Part shown: positions 29,109-37,675 of the stretch, piece by piece
Layout of the letters: each line of letters starts with the position of its first letter
How positions within the stretch are numbered: position 1 is the first letter of the stretch
Source: Draconibacterium sediminis
GTDB lineage: Bacteria; Bacteroidota; Bacteroidia; Bacteroidales; Prolixibacteraceae
Direction: 5' to 3'
Assembly: GCF_000949475.1 (NCBI RefSeq)
Contig: NZ_JRHC01000001.1
Span: 2,540,501-2,604,500 of the forward strand
DNA length: 64,000 nucleotides
Translations under genes and position numbers: made by a program
Notes under the pieces: model-generated
The model's database searches: none
What the model was told of the DNA's origin: nothing
What the model saw: only the letters and a program-made list of their open reading frames with translations

Positions 29109-30698
29109 ATGAAACAAACTATTCTTGTGTTGGTGATTTCGCTTATTGCAATCCTGAGTGGATGTCAGGAAAATCCCAAAAAAGCGAAGAAACGAGCTCC
29201 CAACATTCTTTTCGCCATTGCTGATGATGCCTCGTGGAAACATTTTGGTGCTTATGGTTGCGATTGGGTAAACACTCCTGCCTTCGACCGTGTGGCCAGT
29301 AACGGAATTTTATTTACCCGTGCCTATACACCAAATGCCAAATGTGCGCCCTCTAGGTCGTGCATTTTAACCGGCCGTAACAGCTGGCAACTGGAAGAAG
29401 CTTGTAATCATTCGCCAAATTTTCCGGCAAAGTTCAGAACTTACCCCGAGGCGCTCAGCGCAAACGGATACTTTGTTGGGAGTGTAGGAAAAGGCTGGGC
29501 CCCGGGCAATCCGGGAGAAATTGACGGAAAAAGAAGAGCGCTAACCGGAACCAATTTTTCTGAGCTTAAAACAACATCGCTTACCACCGGAATTTCAACA
29601 AACGACTATGCGGCAAATTTTGAGGCATTTTTAGCGGCACGCCCTGCCGACAAACCATTTTGTTTCTGGTTCGGTTGTTACGAACCACACCGCGGATACG
29701 AGTTCAAATCGGGAATAAACAAGGGAAGCAAAAAGATGGATGAGATTGATGAAGTTCCGCCTTTTTGGCCCGATGTGGATACCGTGCGGGCTGATATGTT
29801 GGATTACGCTTTTGAAATTGAATATTTTGATGTGCATTTAAACCGAATGTTGCAGAAGTTGGACGAAATAGGAGAATTAAACAATACCATCGTTATTGTT
29901 ACAGCCGATAACGGAATGCCATTCCCCCGGATTAAGGGACAGGAGTACGAGTATTCCAATCATTTGCCACTGGCAATAAGCTGGCCCAACGGGATTAAAA
30001 ACCCGGGACGGGTTGTTGACGATTTTGTGAACTTTATCGATTTTGCTCCTACGTATCTTGAATTAGCAGGATTAACAACCGAAAAGGTCGGTATGCAGCC
30101 CATCGCGGGAAAAAGCCTTACTGATATTTTTTATACCGAAAAAGAGGGAATCATTAATCCTGAACGTGATTTTGTACTGATCGGGAAGGAACGCCATGAT
30201 GTTGGTCGCCCCAATGATGAAGGTTATCCTATACGCGGAATAATCCGTGATAATTATTTGTATCTCCGGAATTTTAAACCGAACCGGTGGCCTGCAGGCA
30301 ATCCTGAAACCGGATACCTCAATTGCGATGGTAGCCCTACAAAAACATACATTCTTGATACAAGAAGAAAGAAAGGAGAAGCGGAGTACTGGCAACTTAA
30401 TTTTGGTAAACGTGTCTCAGAAGAGCTATATGATATTAAAGAGGATCCGTTCTGTATGAATAACCTTGCAGCCATTGAAGACTATACCGAACTCAGAAAT
30501 ACGATGAGTAAGGAAATGACAGCGAAATTGCAAAAACAGGGTGATCCACGGATTTTCGGAAATGGCGATGTGTTTGATAATTACGAATATTCCGGTGTAG
30601 TAAAAGATTATTACAACCGTTATATGCAAGGAGAAGAAGTTCCTGCCAATTGGGTGAATAAGAGTGATTACGATGCTGATTTTACCATTCGTGAATAG
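29109..30698 (+). CDS. Heparan N-sulfatase-like sulfatase lipoprotein
   Basis: This 529-residue lipoprotein (LSGC, Cys19) has a metal pair in AIADD (39-40), a formylglycine motif [12 protein letters not shown] beginning at Cys79, and [33 protein letters not shown] takes the place of the GKWHLG segment. [13 protein letters not shown] and the closing [14 protein letters not shown] region ([16 protein letters not shown]) support the heparan N-sulfatase-like branch, as for the preceding gene. It is the last gene of its operon: a bidirectional terminator starts 17 bp after the stop and the next gene is convergent. The exact sulfated sugar is unknown. Confidence 0.9.
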   Translation: MKQTILVLVISLIAILSGCQENPKKAKKRAPNILFAIADDASWKHFGAYGCDWVNTPAFDRVASNGILFTRAYTPNAKCAPSRSCILTGRNSWQLEEACNHSPNFPAKFRTYPEALSANGYFVGSVGKGWAPGNPGEIDGKRRALTGTNFSELKTTSLTTGISTNDYAANFEAFLAARPADKPFCFWFGCYEPHRGYEFKSGINKGSKKMDEIDEVPPFWPDVDTVRADMLDYAFEIEYFDVHLNRMLQKLDEIGELNNTIVIVTADNGMPFPRIKGQEYEYSNHLPLAISWPNGIKNPGRVVDDFVNFIDFAPTYLELAGLTTEKVGMQPIAGKSLTDIFYTEKEGIINPERDFVLIGKERHDVGRPNDEGYPIRGIIRDNYLYLRNFKPNRWPAGNPETGYLNCDGSPTKTYILDTRRKKGEAEYWQLNFGKRVSEELYDIKEDPFCMNNLAAIEDYTELRNTMSKEMTAKLQKQGDPRIFGNGDVFDNYEYSGVVKDYYNRYMQGEEVPANWVNKSDYDADFTIRE

Positions 30699-30715
30699 TT
30701 AAATAAGTCAGATAT

Positions 30716-30766
30716 AAAAAAAAGCGCAAGCAATGGATTTGATGCCATTACTTGCGCTTTTTTATT
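30716..30766. terminator. Bidirectional terminator between convergent genes
   Basis: An A-run leads into an approximately 19-bp imperfect stem (AAAAAAGCGCAAGCAATGG with CCATTACTTGCGCTTTTTT, one mismatch) around an 8-base loop. The T-run at 30758-30763 serves the + strand and the A-run at 30716-30723 serves the - strand. It lies between the sulfatase at 29109 and the convergent TonB receptor gene ending at 30785, so it can stop transcription from both sides. Confidence 0.92.
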
Positions 30767-30784
30767 TTGATTGGACCCTGATCT

Positions 30785-33391
30785 CTAGAAATATTTATCC
30801 CCGATCAATCGTTGTTTTGTTTGTTCTTTGCGCTGATTGAAGGTAAATGAGGCGCCAATTTCTACAATCTGCCCCTCGTAATCGTACACCCAGTCGCGCT
30901 GAAATACGGCCATGCCATTCGCTGTTGCTCCGGTAAATCCGCCGGCCTGGTTGGTCCCAATTACATCCAACATTTTGGCATAAAAATTCCAGCCCTGCAG
31001 TTTCTGGGGAGTAAAATTCAGCGCCGCGTTCATCATCTGAAATTTCAGATCCTTGCCCTGAGGCGTAACACTTCCCGATTTGTAGGAATAATCAAGTGTA
31101 AACTTCAGTGGTTTTATGATCGTCCAGTTGAGGTTCGTTTTTGCATCCCAGTTTACGCTGTTGCTGCTGCTCTGATCGCCAAAAAGTGATTCATTCGATT
31201 CTACCGAAAACTGGTAAACTGAACCTCCCACAAATAGTTTTACCTTACTCATAATATCGAAGTTGAATCCCAGCTCACCACCTGTGGCTAACTGAGTTCC
31301 GGCATTGGTAAAACTGCGCAACAACACACCTCCCTGATTGTCGAGGCTATAGTCGAGACGATTAACCCTGTAAATGGCATTGCTTGTTGAACGAACAAAA
31401 CCGGTAAGCGAAAGATTGTGTTTGCCAAACAGGTGGTTGTAAGTGAGGTCGGCATTCCAGCTATATTCTGGTTCCAACAGCGGATCGCCCATTTCAAAAA
31501 TTTCCTGATGGCGCCGGTATAAAAATGGAGCCATATCTTTTGCCGGCGGGCGGTTAATCCGATGACTGGCGGCTAAAGAAAGAACATTTACGTCGTTCAC
31601 CTGATAACTTAAATGTAGCGTAGGAAAAAAATCCAACTTGTTCTGTTCGAATTCTTTCTCATTAAAATCTCGGCCAATTTCCCCGAACACATCATAAACC
31701 TCCTCAAAATACCGGGTACTGCTCACATTCATATTCTGGTTGAGGTATTCAACACGCAGACCTAAAATATATTTTAACTTATTTGCCGATCCTGAAAATT
31801 CCGCAAAGGCCGCATAAATATCACGGTTTAGGCCAATGGTGTTGTTAAAATAATCATAACCCGCAAAATCTGCAGTGTTAACATTTACTGTATCGTACTC
31901 ATAAATACCGTCTAAACGCACCAACTCCGATACTGCTCCCAGGTTGAGGGAACTTTCGTTATCAAAATCTTTCTGATAATTTATTTCGAAACGGTAGGCA
32001 TCAAGAGGTGTTTCATCGAGCTGGTAGGAATGAAACACCGGATTACCATGCTCGTTGGAATTGTAGTCGTAATAAAGTCTGTCGTTGTCGTACGCAAATT
32101 CTTTGTTATCGATGGTTTGATCGAGGTTCGAGTTTTCATAAAGAAAGGAGATGTTTAGCGCTGAATTGTTGCCGCTCTCCCAAAAGTAGTCAAAGCTAAC
32201 GTTCTGAAAGTGTCCTTTTCGGTGAATTTCATTGGGGTTATACAATTCGTAAAGCGTACCGTCGATAGGCGTTCCATTTGTGCTGTTGCTGAAAAAAGTG
32301 TCGTATTTATAATGGGCGGTTCTGCCGGTGTGTCTTCTGGAATACTGGTAGTTGGCCGACAGTTGAGAATTATCTCCGGGTTTAAAATCCACACCCAAAT
32401 TGGTATAAAAATTTTCATCCCATTTGGGCCGTGCTCCCATACCATCCAAAATGTAGTAGGTACCAGAATTGGGTTGTGTTTCGTCCTGGTAGATATAGGT
32501 GTAAATATCGCCAATTCCCTTGTTGTGGCGGTTGGTGTAATTTACAGCACCGTGAAGACTTATCCGGTTCATGTTGTAATTTAGATTTAAGCCGCCATTA
32601 ATTCTGTTATTGTCACGTTTTTGGTTACTGAATACGTCGGTTTCATTTTTCCATGGAGTTCCTCCCAGCATACCTGTTGCTACCACGGTAAGTCCGCTGG
32701 TGGTGTTTCTTTTGGTGGTAATATTTATAATCCCTCCTTTGCCCTGCGCATCATATCTCGATGAAGGAACGGTAATTATGTCGATGTTTTGAATGTTTTC
32801 ACTCGGAATTTGCCCAAGTAGTATCGAAGCACTGGTAATGGTTGGTTTTCCATTCAGATAAACCACAAAATCAGACGATCCGCGCACTGAAATATCGTTG
32901 TCGCTGCTAACAGAAACCGATGGAAGTTTACTCAGCACATCAATGGCTGTTCCTCCTTTTGCCGTTTCAAAATCAGAAGCCTGGTAAGTTTTTCGGTCTA
33001 TTTTGTTTGACGAAGTTCTTGAAGCAGCTGTCACTTCAACGGTTTCAATTCCAATAACATCAGGCTCAAGAACAATTTTTCCCAGATCGATATTCTTGTT
33101 GCCGGAAGAAAGGTTTATACCCGGTAATTCCTGAGACTGATAACCAATAAAAGAAACCGACATGGTGTACGTTCCGTAGGGAATATCTTCGATAATAAAA
33201 TTTCCGTTTTCGCTTGATACGCTTCCCGCAAATGCATTTTCATCACCTGCCTTCAGTAGGGCTACCGTGGCATACGGTATTGACTCGTTTGTTGATTTAT
33301 CGATTATTACTCCTTTTACCGCAGTCTTCTGGGCAAATGCTGACAACGAGCCAAAAATAAATATCAAGGAAACTGTTACTAATTTTCTCAT
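30785..33391 (-). CDS. TonB-dependent receptor, non-SusC type (outer-membrane beta-barrel family)
   Basis: This 868-residue outer-membrane receptor has a Sec signal (FIFGSLSAFAQ) and a carboxypeptidase-regulatory-like domain (KGVIIDKSTNESIPYATVAL, about 25-105). A short plug follows (TYQASDFETAKGGTAIDVLSKLPSVSVSSD...VRGSSDFVVYLNGKP), then a large barrel of the OMP_b-brl_3 type with C-terminal QTKQRLIGDKYF. It lacks the SusC signature and has no SusD neighbour. It stands alone on the opposite strand, with its own upstream region of about 200 bp. It may carry a metal chelate, vitamin or small oligosaccharide. It interrupts the otherwise co-directional locus, so it may be a passenger or a later insertion. 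Confidence 0.9.
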   Translation of the reverse strand: MRKLVTVSLIFIFGSLSAFAQKTAVKGVIIDKSTNESIPYATVALLKAGDENAFAGSVSSENGNFIIEDIPYGTYTMSVSFIGYQSQELPGINLSSGNKNIDLGKIVLEPDVIGIETVEVTAASRTSSNKIDRKTYQASDFETAKGGTAIDVLSKLPSVSVSSDNDISVRGSSDFVVYLNGKPTITSASILLGQIPSENIQNIDIITVPSSRYDAQGKGGIINITTKRNTTSGLTVVATGMLGGTPWKNETDVFSNQKRDNNRINGGLNLNYNMNRISLHGAVNYTNRHNKGIGDIYTYIYQDETQPNSGTYYILDGMGARPKWDENFYTNLGVDFKPGDNSQLSANYQYSRRHTGRTAHYKYDTFFSNSTNGTPIDGTLYELYNPNEIHRKGHFQNVSFDYFWESGNNSALNISFLYENSNLDQTIDNKEFAYDNDRLYYDYNSNEHGNPVFHSYQLDETPLDAYRFEINYQKDFDNESSLNLGAVSELVRLDGIYEYDTVNVNTADFAGYDYFNNTIGLNRDIYAAFAEFSGSANKLKYILGLRVEYLNQNMNVSSTRYFEEVYDVFGEIGRDFNEKEFEQNKLDFFPTLHLSYQVNDVNVLSLAASHRINRPPAKDMAPFLYRRHQEIFEMGDPLLEPEYSWNADLTYNHLFGKHNLSLTGFVRSTSNAIYRVNRLDYSLDNQGGVLLRSFTNAGTQLATGGELGFNFDIMSKVKLFVGGSVYQFSVESNESLFGDQSSSNSVNWDAKTNLNWTIIKPLKFTLDYSYKSGSVTPQGKDLKFQMMNAALNFTPQKLQGWNFYAKMLDVIGTNQAGGFTGATANGMAVFQRDWVYDYEGQIVEIGASFTFNQRKEQTKQRLIGDKYF

Positions 33392-33600
33392 AATTGATTA
33401 TGTAAACTATTAAAGATGTTATTGTCTTTTAATGGCGGCAAAAATAGTTAAATTATTGTTGTAGAAAAGGTGAAAATGTATCGTTTATAGGGGGAGAAAA
33501 CGTCATATAAATGAAAATACCAAATTGGAAGAAAGCAGAAGAATGAATCTGAAATTTGGGCGGCTAAACTCCTTTTAAAGAAATCTTAAATAAAAATTAC
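33392..33600. promoter_or_regulatory. Divergent intergenic region, TonB receptor / LacI regulator
   Basis: No gene is seen here. On the - strand, the reverse complement of CAAAAATA (33439-33446) matches the Bacteroidota -7 box TAnnTTTG and could belong to the receptor promoter, but no -33 element lies at proper spacing. The LacI promoter begins at the right edge and is listed separately. Confidence 0.3.
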
Positions 33601-33608
33601 ATGAAAGT

Positions 33609-33657
33609 TTTGTTGCTTAATCGAATTAGCATATATTTGACGCTAAATCGAATTAGC
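33609..33657 (+). promoter_or_regulatory. LacI-gene promoter with two overlapping operator-like palindromes
   Basis: A Bacteroidota housekeeping promoter is visible: -33 element TTTG (33609-33612), 19-bp spacer, and -7 element TATATTTG (33632-33639). Two near-palindromic 16-mers with a central CG flank the -7 box: GCTTAATCGAATTAGC (33615-33630) fills the spacer, and GCTAAATCGAATTAGC (33642-33657) covers the expected transcription start. They share 12 identical consecutive bases and are 27 bp apart. CG-centred palindromes are the usual target of LacI-family regulators. The layout predicts autorepression by the protein encoded from 33679. Direct binding is inferred. Confidence 0.7.
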
Positions 33658-33678
33658 GATTTTTATCATCACATCACA

Positions 33679-34719
33679 ATGGCAAAAGAGAAGAGAACAT
33701 CGATAAAAGATTTAGCCAGCTCACTTGGGGTATCACCGGCATTGATTTCTATTGTCTTAAATGGCAAAGCGAAACAATATCGCATTAGTGATGAAATGGT
33801 GAAGCGCGTTAAGGCTGCTGCCAAAGAAATGAATTATTATCCAAACGTGGTGGCTCAAAATCTTAGGGGCGGTAAATCTCAACTCATCGGTGTAATTGTA
33901 ACTGACATTTCAAATCCATTCTACTCCACGATTTCGCGTAGAATAGAAGATAGGGCTAATGAATTGAATTACAATGTTTTATTCAGTAGTTCAGACGAAA
34001 ATCTGGAGAATACCGAGAGACTGATTAAAGTTCTTCTAAATAAAGGTGTTGATGGACTAATTGTTGTGCCGTGCGATGGTTCAAGAAATTCCATCGCCGA
34101 ATTAATCGCCGACGATGTACCCTTAGTTTTACTCGACCGAAATTTTCCTGATTTGGATGTAAAATACTCTTGTCTGGATAATTTTAAAGCAACCAGGCTG
34201 GCAACCCGGCACCTTATTGATCAGGGCTACGAGAACATTTCTGTAATATCTTACGAAACACAAATGAATCATATTATGGAGCGTGTGGCCGGATACGAAG
34301 AAACGATGCGTGAAGCCGGTTTGGAAAAAAGCATAAACATAAACCGGATTAATCTATCCAATCCTCGATCAGAAATGCGAGAGGTTTTGGGCCATTTATT
34401 TCAAGGAAATACCGAAGCAATTTTGTGTCTTACAAATATGTTGTCGATAAACGGGATTTATTGTTTAAAGGAGATGAATAAAAAAATTCCGGACGACATA
34501 GCCTTTGTCGGTTTCAACCGAAGCGATGTGTTTAATTTGCTGGATTCTCCGGTTACCTATATTAAACAACCCATCGAAAAAATAGCCAATGAGGCTGTGA
34601 ACAGAGTAGTTGACTTGATTTCGGGAAGTAGTTATGCTGCTGACGATGTTATAATTGCTGATCCGGAATTGGTTATACAAAGTTCAACCCCAAAAAAGAA
34701 TGTTTTAACCCATACGTGA
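33679..34719 (+). CDS. LacI-family transcriptional regulator
   Basis: The start is set at the ATG at 33679 (346 residues, MAKEKRTSIKDLASSL). The longer frame from 33601 would run through a promoter and two operator-like sites, so its first 26 codons are probably untranslated. The N-terminal helix-turn-helix is SIKDLASSLGVSPALISIVLNGK (8-30), followed by the hinge helix region NYYPNVVAQNLRGGKS. A periplasmic-binding-protein-like sensor domain (IGVIVTDISNPFYSTI... to the end) follows. Sensor residues such as LDRNFPD suggest sugar or sugar-derivative binding. It probably represses itself and the FG-GAP/aldolase/sigma-factor operon behind it, where a third similar site lies at 34740-34755. Confidence 0.92.
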   Translation: MAKEKRTSIKDLASSLGVSPALISIVLNGKAKQYRISDEMVKRVKAAAKEMNYYPNVVAQNLRGGKSQLIGVIVTDISNPFYSTISRRIEDRANELNYNVLFSSSDENLENTERLIKVLLNKGVDGLIVVPCDGSRNSIAELIADDVPLVLLDRNFPDLDVKYSCLDNFKATRLATRHLIDQGYENISVISYETQMNHIMERVAGYEETMREAGLEKSININRINLSNPRSEMREVLGHLFQGNTEAILCLTNMLSINGIYCLKEMNKKIPDDIAFVGFNRSDVFNLLDSPVTYIKQPIEKIANEAVNRVVDLISGSSYAADDVIIADPELVIQSSTPKKNVLTHT

Positions 34720-34739
34720 TACATTTTTTATATACATAT

Positions 34740-34755
34740 GCTAAAACGATTAAGT
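34740..34755 (+). promoter_or_regulatory. Third operator-like site before the FG-GAP operon
   Basis: GCTAAAACGATTAAGT matches the two LacI-promoter boxes at most positions around the same central CG (shared pattern GCTWAAWCGAWTWAGY). It lies 19 bp before the start at 34775, where a repressor would block transcription. A weaker half-match (TAAAACGAT, 38295-38303) lies just before the YhcH-type gene. Assignment to the neighbouring LacI protein is inferred. Confidence 0.55.
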
Positions 34756-34774
34756 AAGATAAAATTTCAAATTA

Positions 34775-36706
34775 ATGAGTACAATAAAATTATATAGCCT
34801 GGCTGTTTTTTTAGTTTTTACCTATTGCACCACAGCACAACATGCCGATGATATACGGGTAAAATACAATAATCCTGATTTAGTAGTAACACTTGGTACC
34901 GGGCTTTGGGGAGCACCTATTCCGCTTGATTATAACGATGACGGGCTTATCGATATCATTATGTCATGTCCCGACACTCCTTATAAAGGACTCTATTATT
35001 ATCAGAATATTGGTACAGCTGAAAAGCCGCTTTTCGATGTGTCAAAAAGACTCTCCGACAGGGCTTTTAAGAATATCCAGGCATCATATGCAAACGGTGA
35101 ATTGCATGTATTCCGTCAGGAAATTGAATTCAAAGATTTCAAAGAAAATATTTATTCACAGCCGGATACAGTAAAGGTTGATGTTTTACCGGCAAGTGAC
35201 TTTAAAAAAGTAAGAAGCAACCTGTGGAGCTATGTTGATTTTGATAATGACGGCGATTTGGACCTCATTAACGGAATTGACGACTGGTTTGAATACGGCT
35301 GGGACAATGCATACGATGACAACGGTAACTGGAAAAACGGCCCGCTTCGAGGTTTTGTATATTTCATCGAAAATCAGGATGGAAAGTATGTTAATAAAGG
35401 AAAAATTCAGGCAGGAGGGGAACCATTGGAAACTTATGGCGCACCCGGTGCCAACATGGCCGACTTTGATAACGATGGTAAAGCCGACCTGATTTGCGGA
35501 GAATTTGTAGATAAATTGACATGGTTTAAAAATATAGGTTCAGCATCAGAACCCTCATTTTCAGAAGGGCTGGTTTTAAAAGATACACGGGGCGATACCA
35601 TTCGTTTACACGTGCAGATGATTACACCAACTGCTATAGACTTCAATAAAGACGGTTTTGTTGATTTATTGGTAGGTGACGAAGACGGTAGTGTTGCTTA
35701 TTTAAAAAATAACGGAAAAATAAAAAACAGCGCACCTGTTTTCGAGCCGTTGGTTTATTTAAAGCAAAAGGCCGACAATTTAAAATTTGGAGCGCTTTCA
35801 ACACCTTATTCTGTTGATTGGGACAACGATGGCGATGAAGATTTAATTTGCGGTAATTCGGCCGGGAATATCAGTTTTATAGAGAACCTGGGTGGCGGTA
35901 AAAATCCCAAATGGAATGCACCTGTTCTGCTCAAAACAAATCATAAAGACATTCGGATTTTAGCAGGTAAAAATGGCTCAATCCAAGGGCCGGCAGAAGA
36001 AAAATGGGGATACATGACACTAAGTGTGGCCGATTGGGACAATGATGGAAAAAAAGATATAATCGCAAATTCTATTTTCGGAAAAGTGATTTGGTATAAA
36101 AACACCGGTGATCTGTTAAATCTGGAAGGCCCTTATTCTGTGCAGGTGGGCTGGGAAGGAAAACCTCTTAAACCGGAATGGAACTGGTGGAATCCTGAAC
36201 CAACCGAACTGGTAACACAATGGAGAACGACACCTTATGCTATCGATTGGAATAACGATGGTTTAAGTGACCTGGTAATGCTCGACCACGAAGGATATTT
36301 GAGCTTTTACGAGCGTTTTAAAAAGGATGGGCAGCTTTGGTTAAAACCGGGCAAACGAATTTTCTACCTGGAAGACTCCGGGAATAAGGAAGAACTGCTG
36401 CGATTGACTGACGGAATCGGTGGGCGATCAGGTCGCAGAAAGTTGTGCTTTGTTGATTGGAACAGTGATGGCAGATTGGATTTAATCGTGAACACCAACA
36501 AAGGAAATGCCGGATACTACGAAAATACCAGGCAGAAAGGCGACAGTGCATATTTTACGGATAAAGGAAACATCAGCGACATTATTTTGTCGGGTCATAC
36601 AACAAGTCCAACCCCAATCGATTGGGACAAAGATGGGCAGTATGACATTTTGCTGGGTGCCGAAGATGGACATTTCTATTTCTTAAAAAATAAAACCTTT
36701 AAATAA
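34775..36706 (+). CDS. FG-GAP/VCBS-repeat beta-propeller protein, exported
   Basis: This 643-residue protein has a Sec signal ending TTAQ. It carries at least nine Asp-rich FG-GAP/VCBS calcium-binding repeats, such as DYNDDGLID (about 52), DFDNDGDLD (about 155), DFDNDGKAD (about 230), DFNKDGFVD (about 289), DWDNDGDED (about 348), DWDNDGKKD (about 420), DWNNDGLSD (about 491), DWNSDGRLD (about 562) and DWDKDGQYD (about 616). Such repeats build a propeller. A segment AGKNGSIQGPAEEKWGY (about 396-412) recurs in the FG-GAP protein at 49832. Function is unknown: glycan binding, or catalysis like propeller-type lyases, is possible. It is the first gene of the probable LacI-controlled operon; the aldolase follows after 8 bp. 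Confidence 0.88.
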   Translation: MSTIKLYSLAVFLVFTYCTTAQHADDIRVKYNNPDLVVTLGTGLWGAPIPLDYNDDGLIDIIMSCPDTPYKGLYYYQNIGTAEKPLFDVSKRLSDRAFKNIQASYANGELHVFRQEIEFKDFKENIYSQPDTVKVDVLPASDFKKVRSNLWSYVDFDNDGDLDLINGIDDWFEYGWDNAYDDNGNWKNGPLRGFVYFIENQDGKYVNKGKIQAGGEPLETYGAPGANMADFDNDGKADLICGEFVDKLTWFKNIGSASEPSFSEGLVLKDTRGDTIRLHVQMITPTAIDFNKDGFVDLLVGDEDGSVAYLKNNGKIKNSAPVFEPLVYLKQKADNLKFGALSTPYSVDWDNDGDEDLICGNSAGNISFIENLGGGKNPKWNAPVLLKTNHKDIRILAGKNGSIQGPAEEKWGYMTLSVADWDNDGKKDIIANSIFGKVIWYKNTGDLLNLEGPYSVQVGWEGKPLKPEWNWWNPEPTELVTQWRTTPYAIDWNNDGLSDLVMLDHEGYLSFYERFKKDGQLWLKPGKRIFYLEDSGNKEELLRLTDGIGGRSGRRKLCFVDWNSDGRLDLIVNTNKGNAGYYENTRQKGDSAYFTDKGNISDIILSGHTTSPTPIDWDKDGQYDILLGAEDGHFYFLKNKTFK

Positions 36707-36714
36707 GTTTATAA

Positions 36715-37635
36715 ATGAATCAAAAATTACAAGGAATAGTACCTCCTTTGATTACTCCGCTTTTGGATAGCGATACTTTAGATATCGAAGGTCTGGAAAA
36801 ACTTATCGAGCATGTAATCAAAGGCGGTGTGCACGGAATATTTATTCTTGGAACAACGGGCGAAGGTCCTAGTTTGAGTTTCAGACTTCAAACTGAATTG
36901 ATACGGGAATCAAGTCGTATTTTAAACAAACGTTTGCCGTTGTTGGTAGGTATTTCTCATACTTCCATTGTAGAAAGTATTCGTCTTTCGCAGGTGGCTT
37001 ATGAAGCCGGTGCTGATGCGGTGGTTTCTGCACCTCCTTACTATTTTACCTTGTCTCAGTCGGAGTTGGTCCAATTTTACGAAAACCTGGTGCATTCGCT
37101 GGAGTTACCTCTCTATCTCTACAATATGCCAAACATGACCAAAGTTTCTTTTGCACCTACAACGATTAGGAGAATTGCAGATCATCCTAACGTAATTGGA
37201 TTTAAAGACAGTTCCGGCAACGGAACGTATTTTCAGTCGGTATTGCACGCCATGAGCGATCGTGACGATTTTTCATTTTTTGTAGGGCCCGAAGAAATGA
37301 TGGCCGAGGCGGTGATGATGGGAGCAGATGGCGGAGTGAACGGTGGTGCAAATATCTTCCCAAAATTATACGTGGATTTGTACCACGCTGCGTTAGAAGG
37401 AAACAGCAATAGGGTTCAGCAACTGCAAGCTAAGGTAATGCAGGTTTCATCAACAATTTATAATGTGGGAAAAAATGGATCGAGCTTTTTAATGGGAATG
37501 AAATGTGCGCTGTCGGTGTTGGGTTTATGCCAAAATGTACTGGCACAACCATACCAAAATTTTGATAGTGAACACAGTGCAGTGATATTAAAAGCACTAA
37601 ATGATCTTCAATTTCTTAAAACTGAGCCTATGTAA
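36715..37635 (+). CDS. DapA/NanA-family aldolase (dihydrodipicolinate synthase-like)
   Basis: This 306-residue cytoplasmic TIM-barrel enzyme has GTTGEGPSL (46-54), the Tyr of YNMP (136) and the Schiff-base Lys164 in GFKDSSGN, all standard for the DapA family. It has no signal peptide. In a glycan locus such enzymes usually cleave 2-keto-3-deoxy sugar acids or related acids to pyruvate and an aldehyde, rather than make lysine precursors. A role in uronate or deoxy-sugar acid breakdown would fit GH105 and GH106 in this locus, but neither dehydratase nor kinase partners were seen. It is in the LacI-linked operon, 8 bp after the FG-GAP gene and 40 bp before the ECF sigma gene. Confidence 0.9.
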   Translation: MNQKLQGIVPPLITPLLDSDTLDIEGLEKLIEHVIKGGVHGIFILGTTGEGPSLSFRLQTELIRESSRILNKRLPLLVGISHTSIVESIRLSQVAYEAGADAVVSAPPYYFTLSQSELVQFYENLVHSLELPLYLYNMPNMTKVSFAPTTIRRIADHPNVIGFKDSSGNGTYFQSVLHAMSDRDDFSFFVGPEEMMAEAVMMGADGGVNGGANIFPKLYVDLYHAALEGNSNRVQQLQAKVMQVSSTIYNVGKNGSSFLMGMKCALSVLGLCQNVLAQPYQNFDSEHSAVILKALNDLQFLKTEPM

Positions 37636-37675
37636 AAGCAAATCTTTTTACTCAACAAATTTTAAAACGAATAGT

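Noticed and set aside
32008..32792. Open frames on the + strand inside the TonB receptor gene
   Set aside because: They are antisense shadows of a well-supported receptor, with low-complexity translations and no domain.
33601..33678. Upstream extension of the LacI frame with an ATG at 33601
   Set aside because: The extension contains the -33/-7 promoter and two operator-like palindromes, and its residues do not fit a LacI N-terminus. The ATG at 33679 starts a normal helix-turn-helix.
37601..37675. Upstream extension of the second ECF sigma factor frame
   Set aside because: It overlaps the aldolase coding end and adds residues unlike any sigma factor. The ATG at 37676 is preferred.
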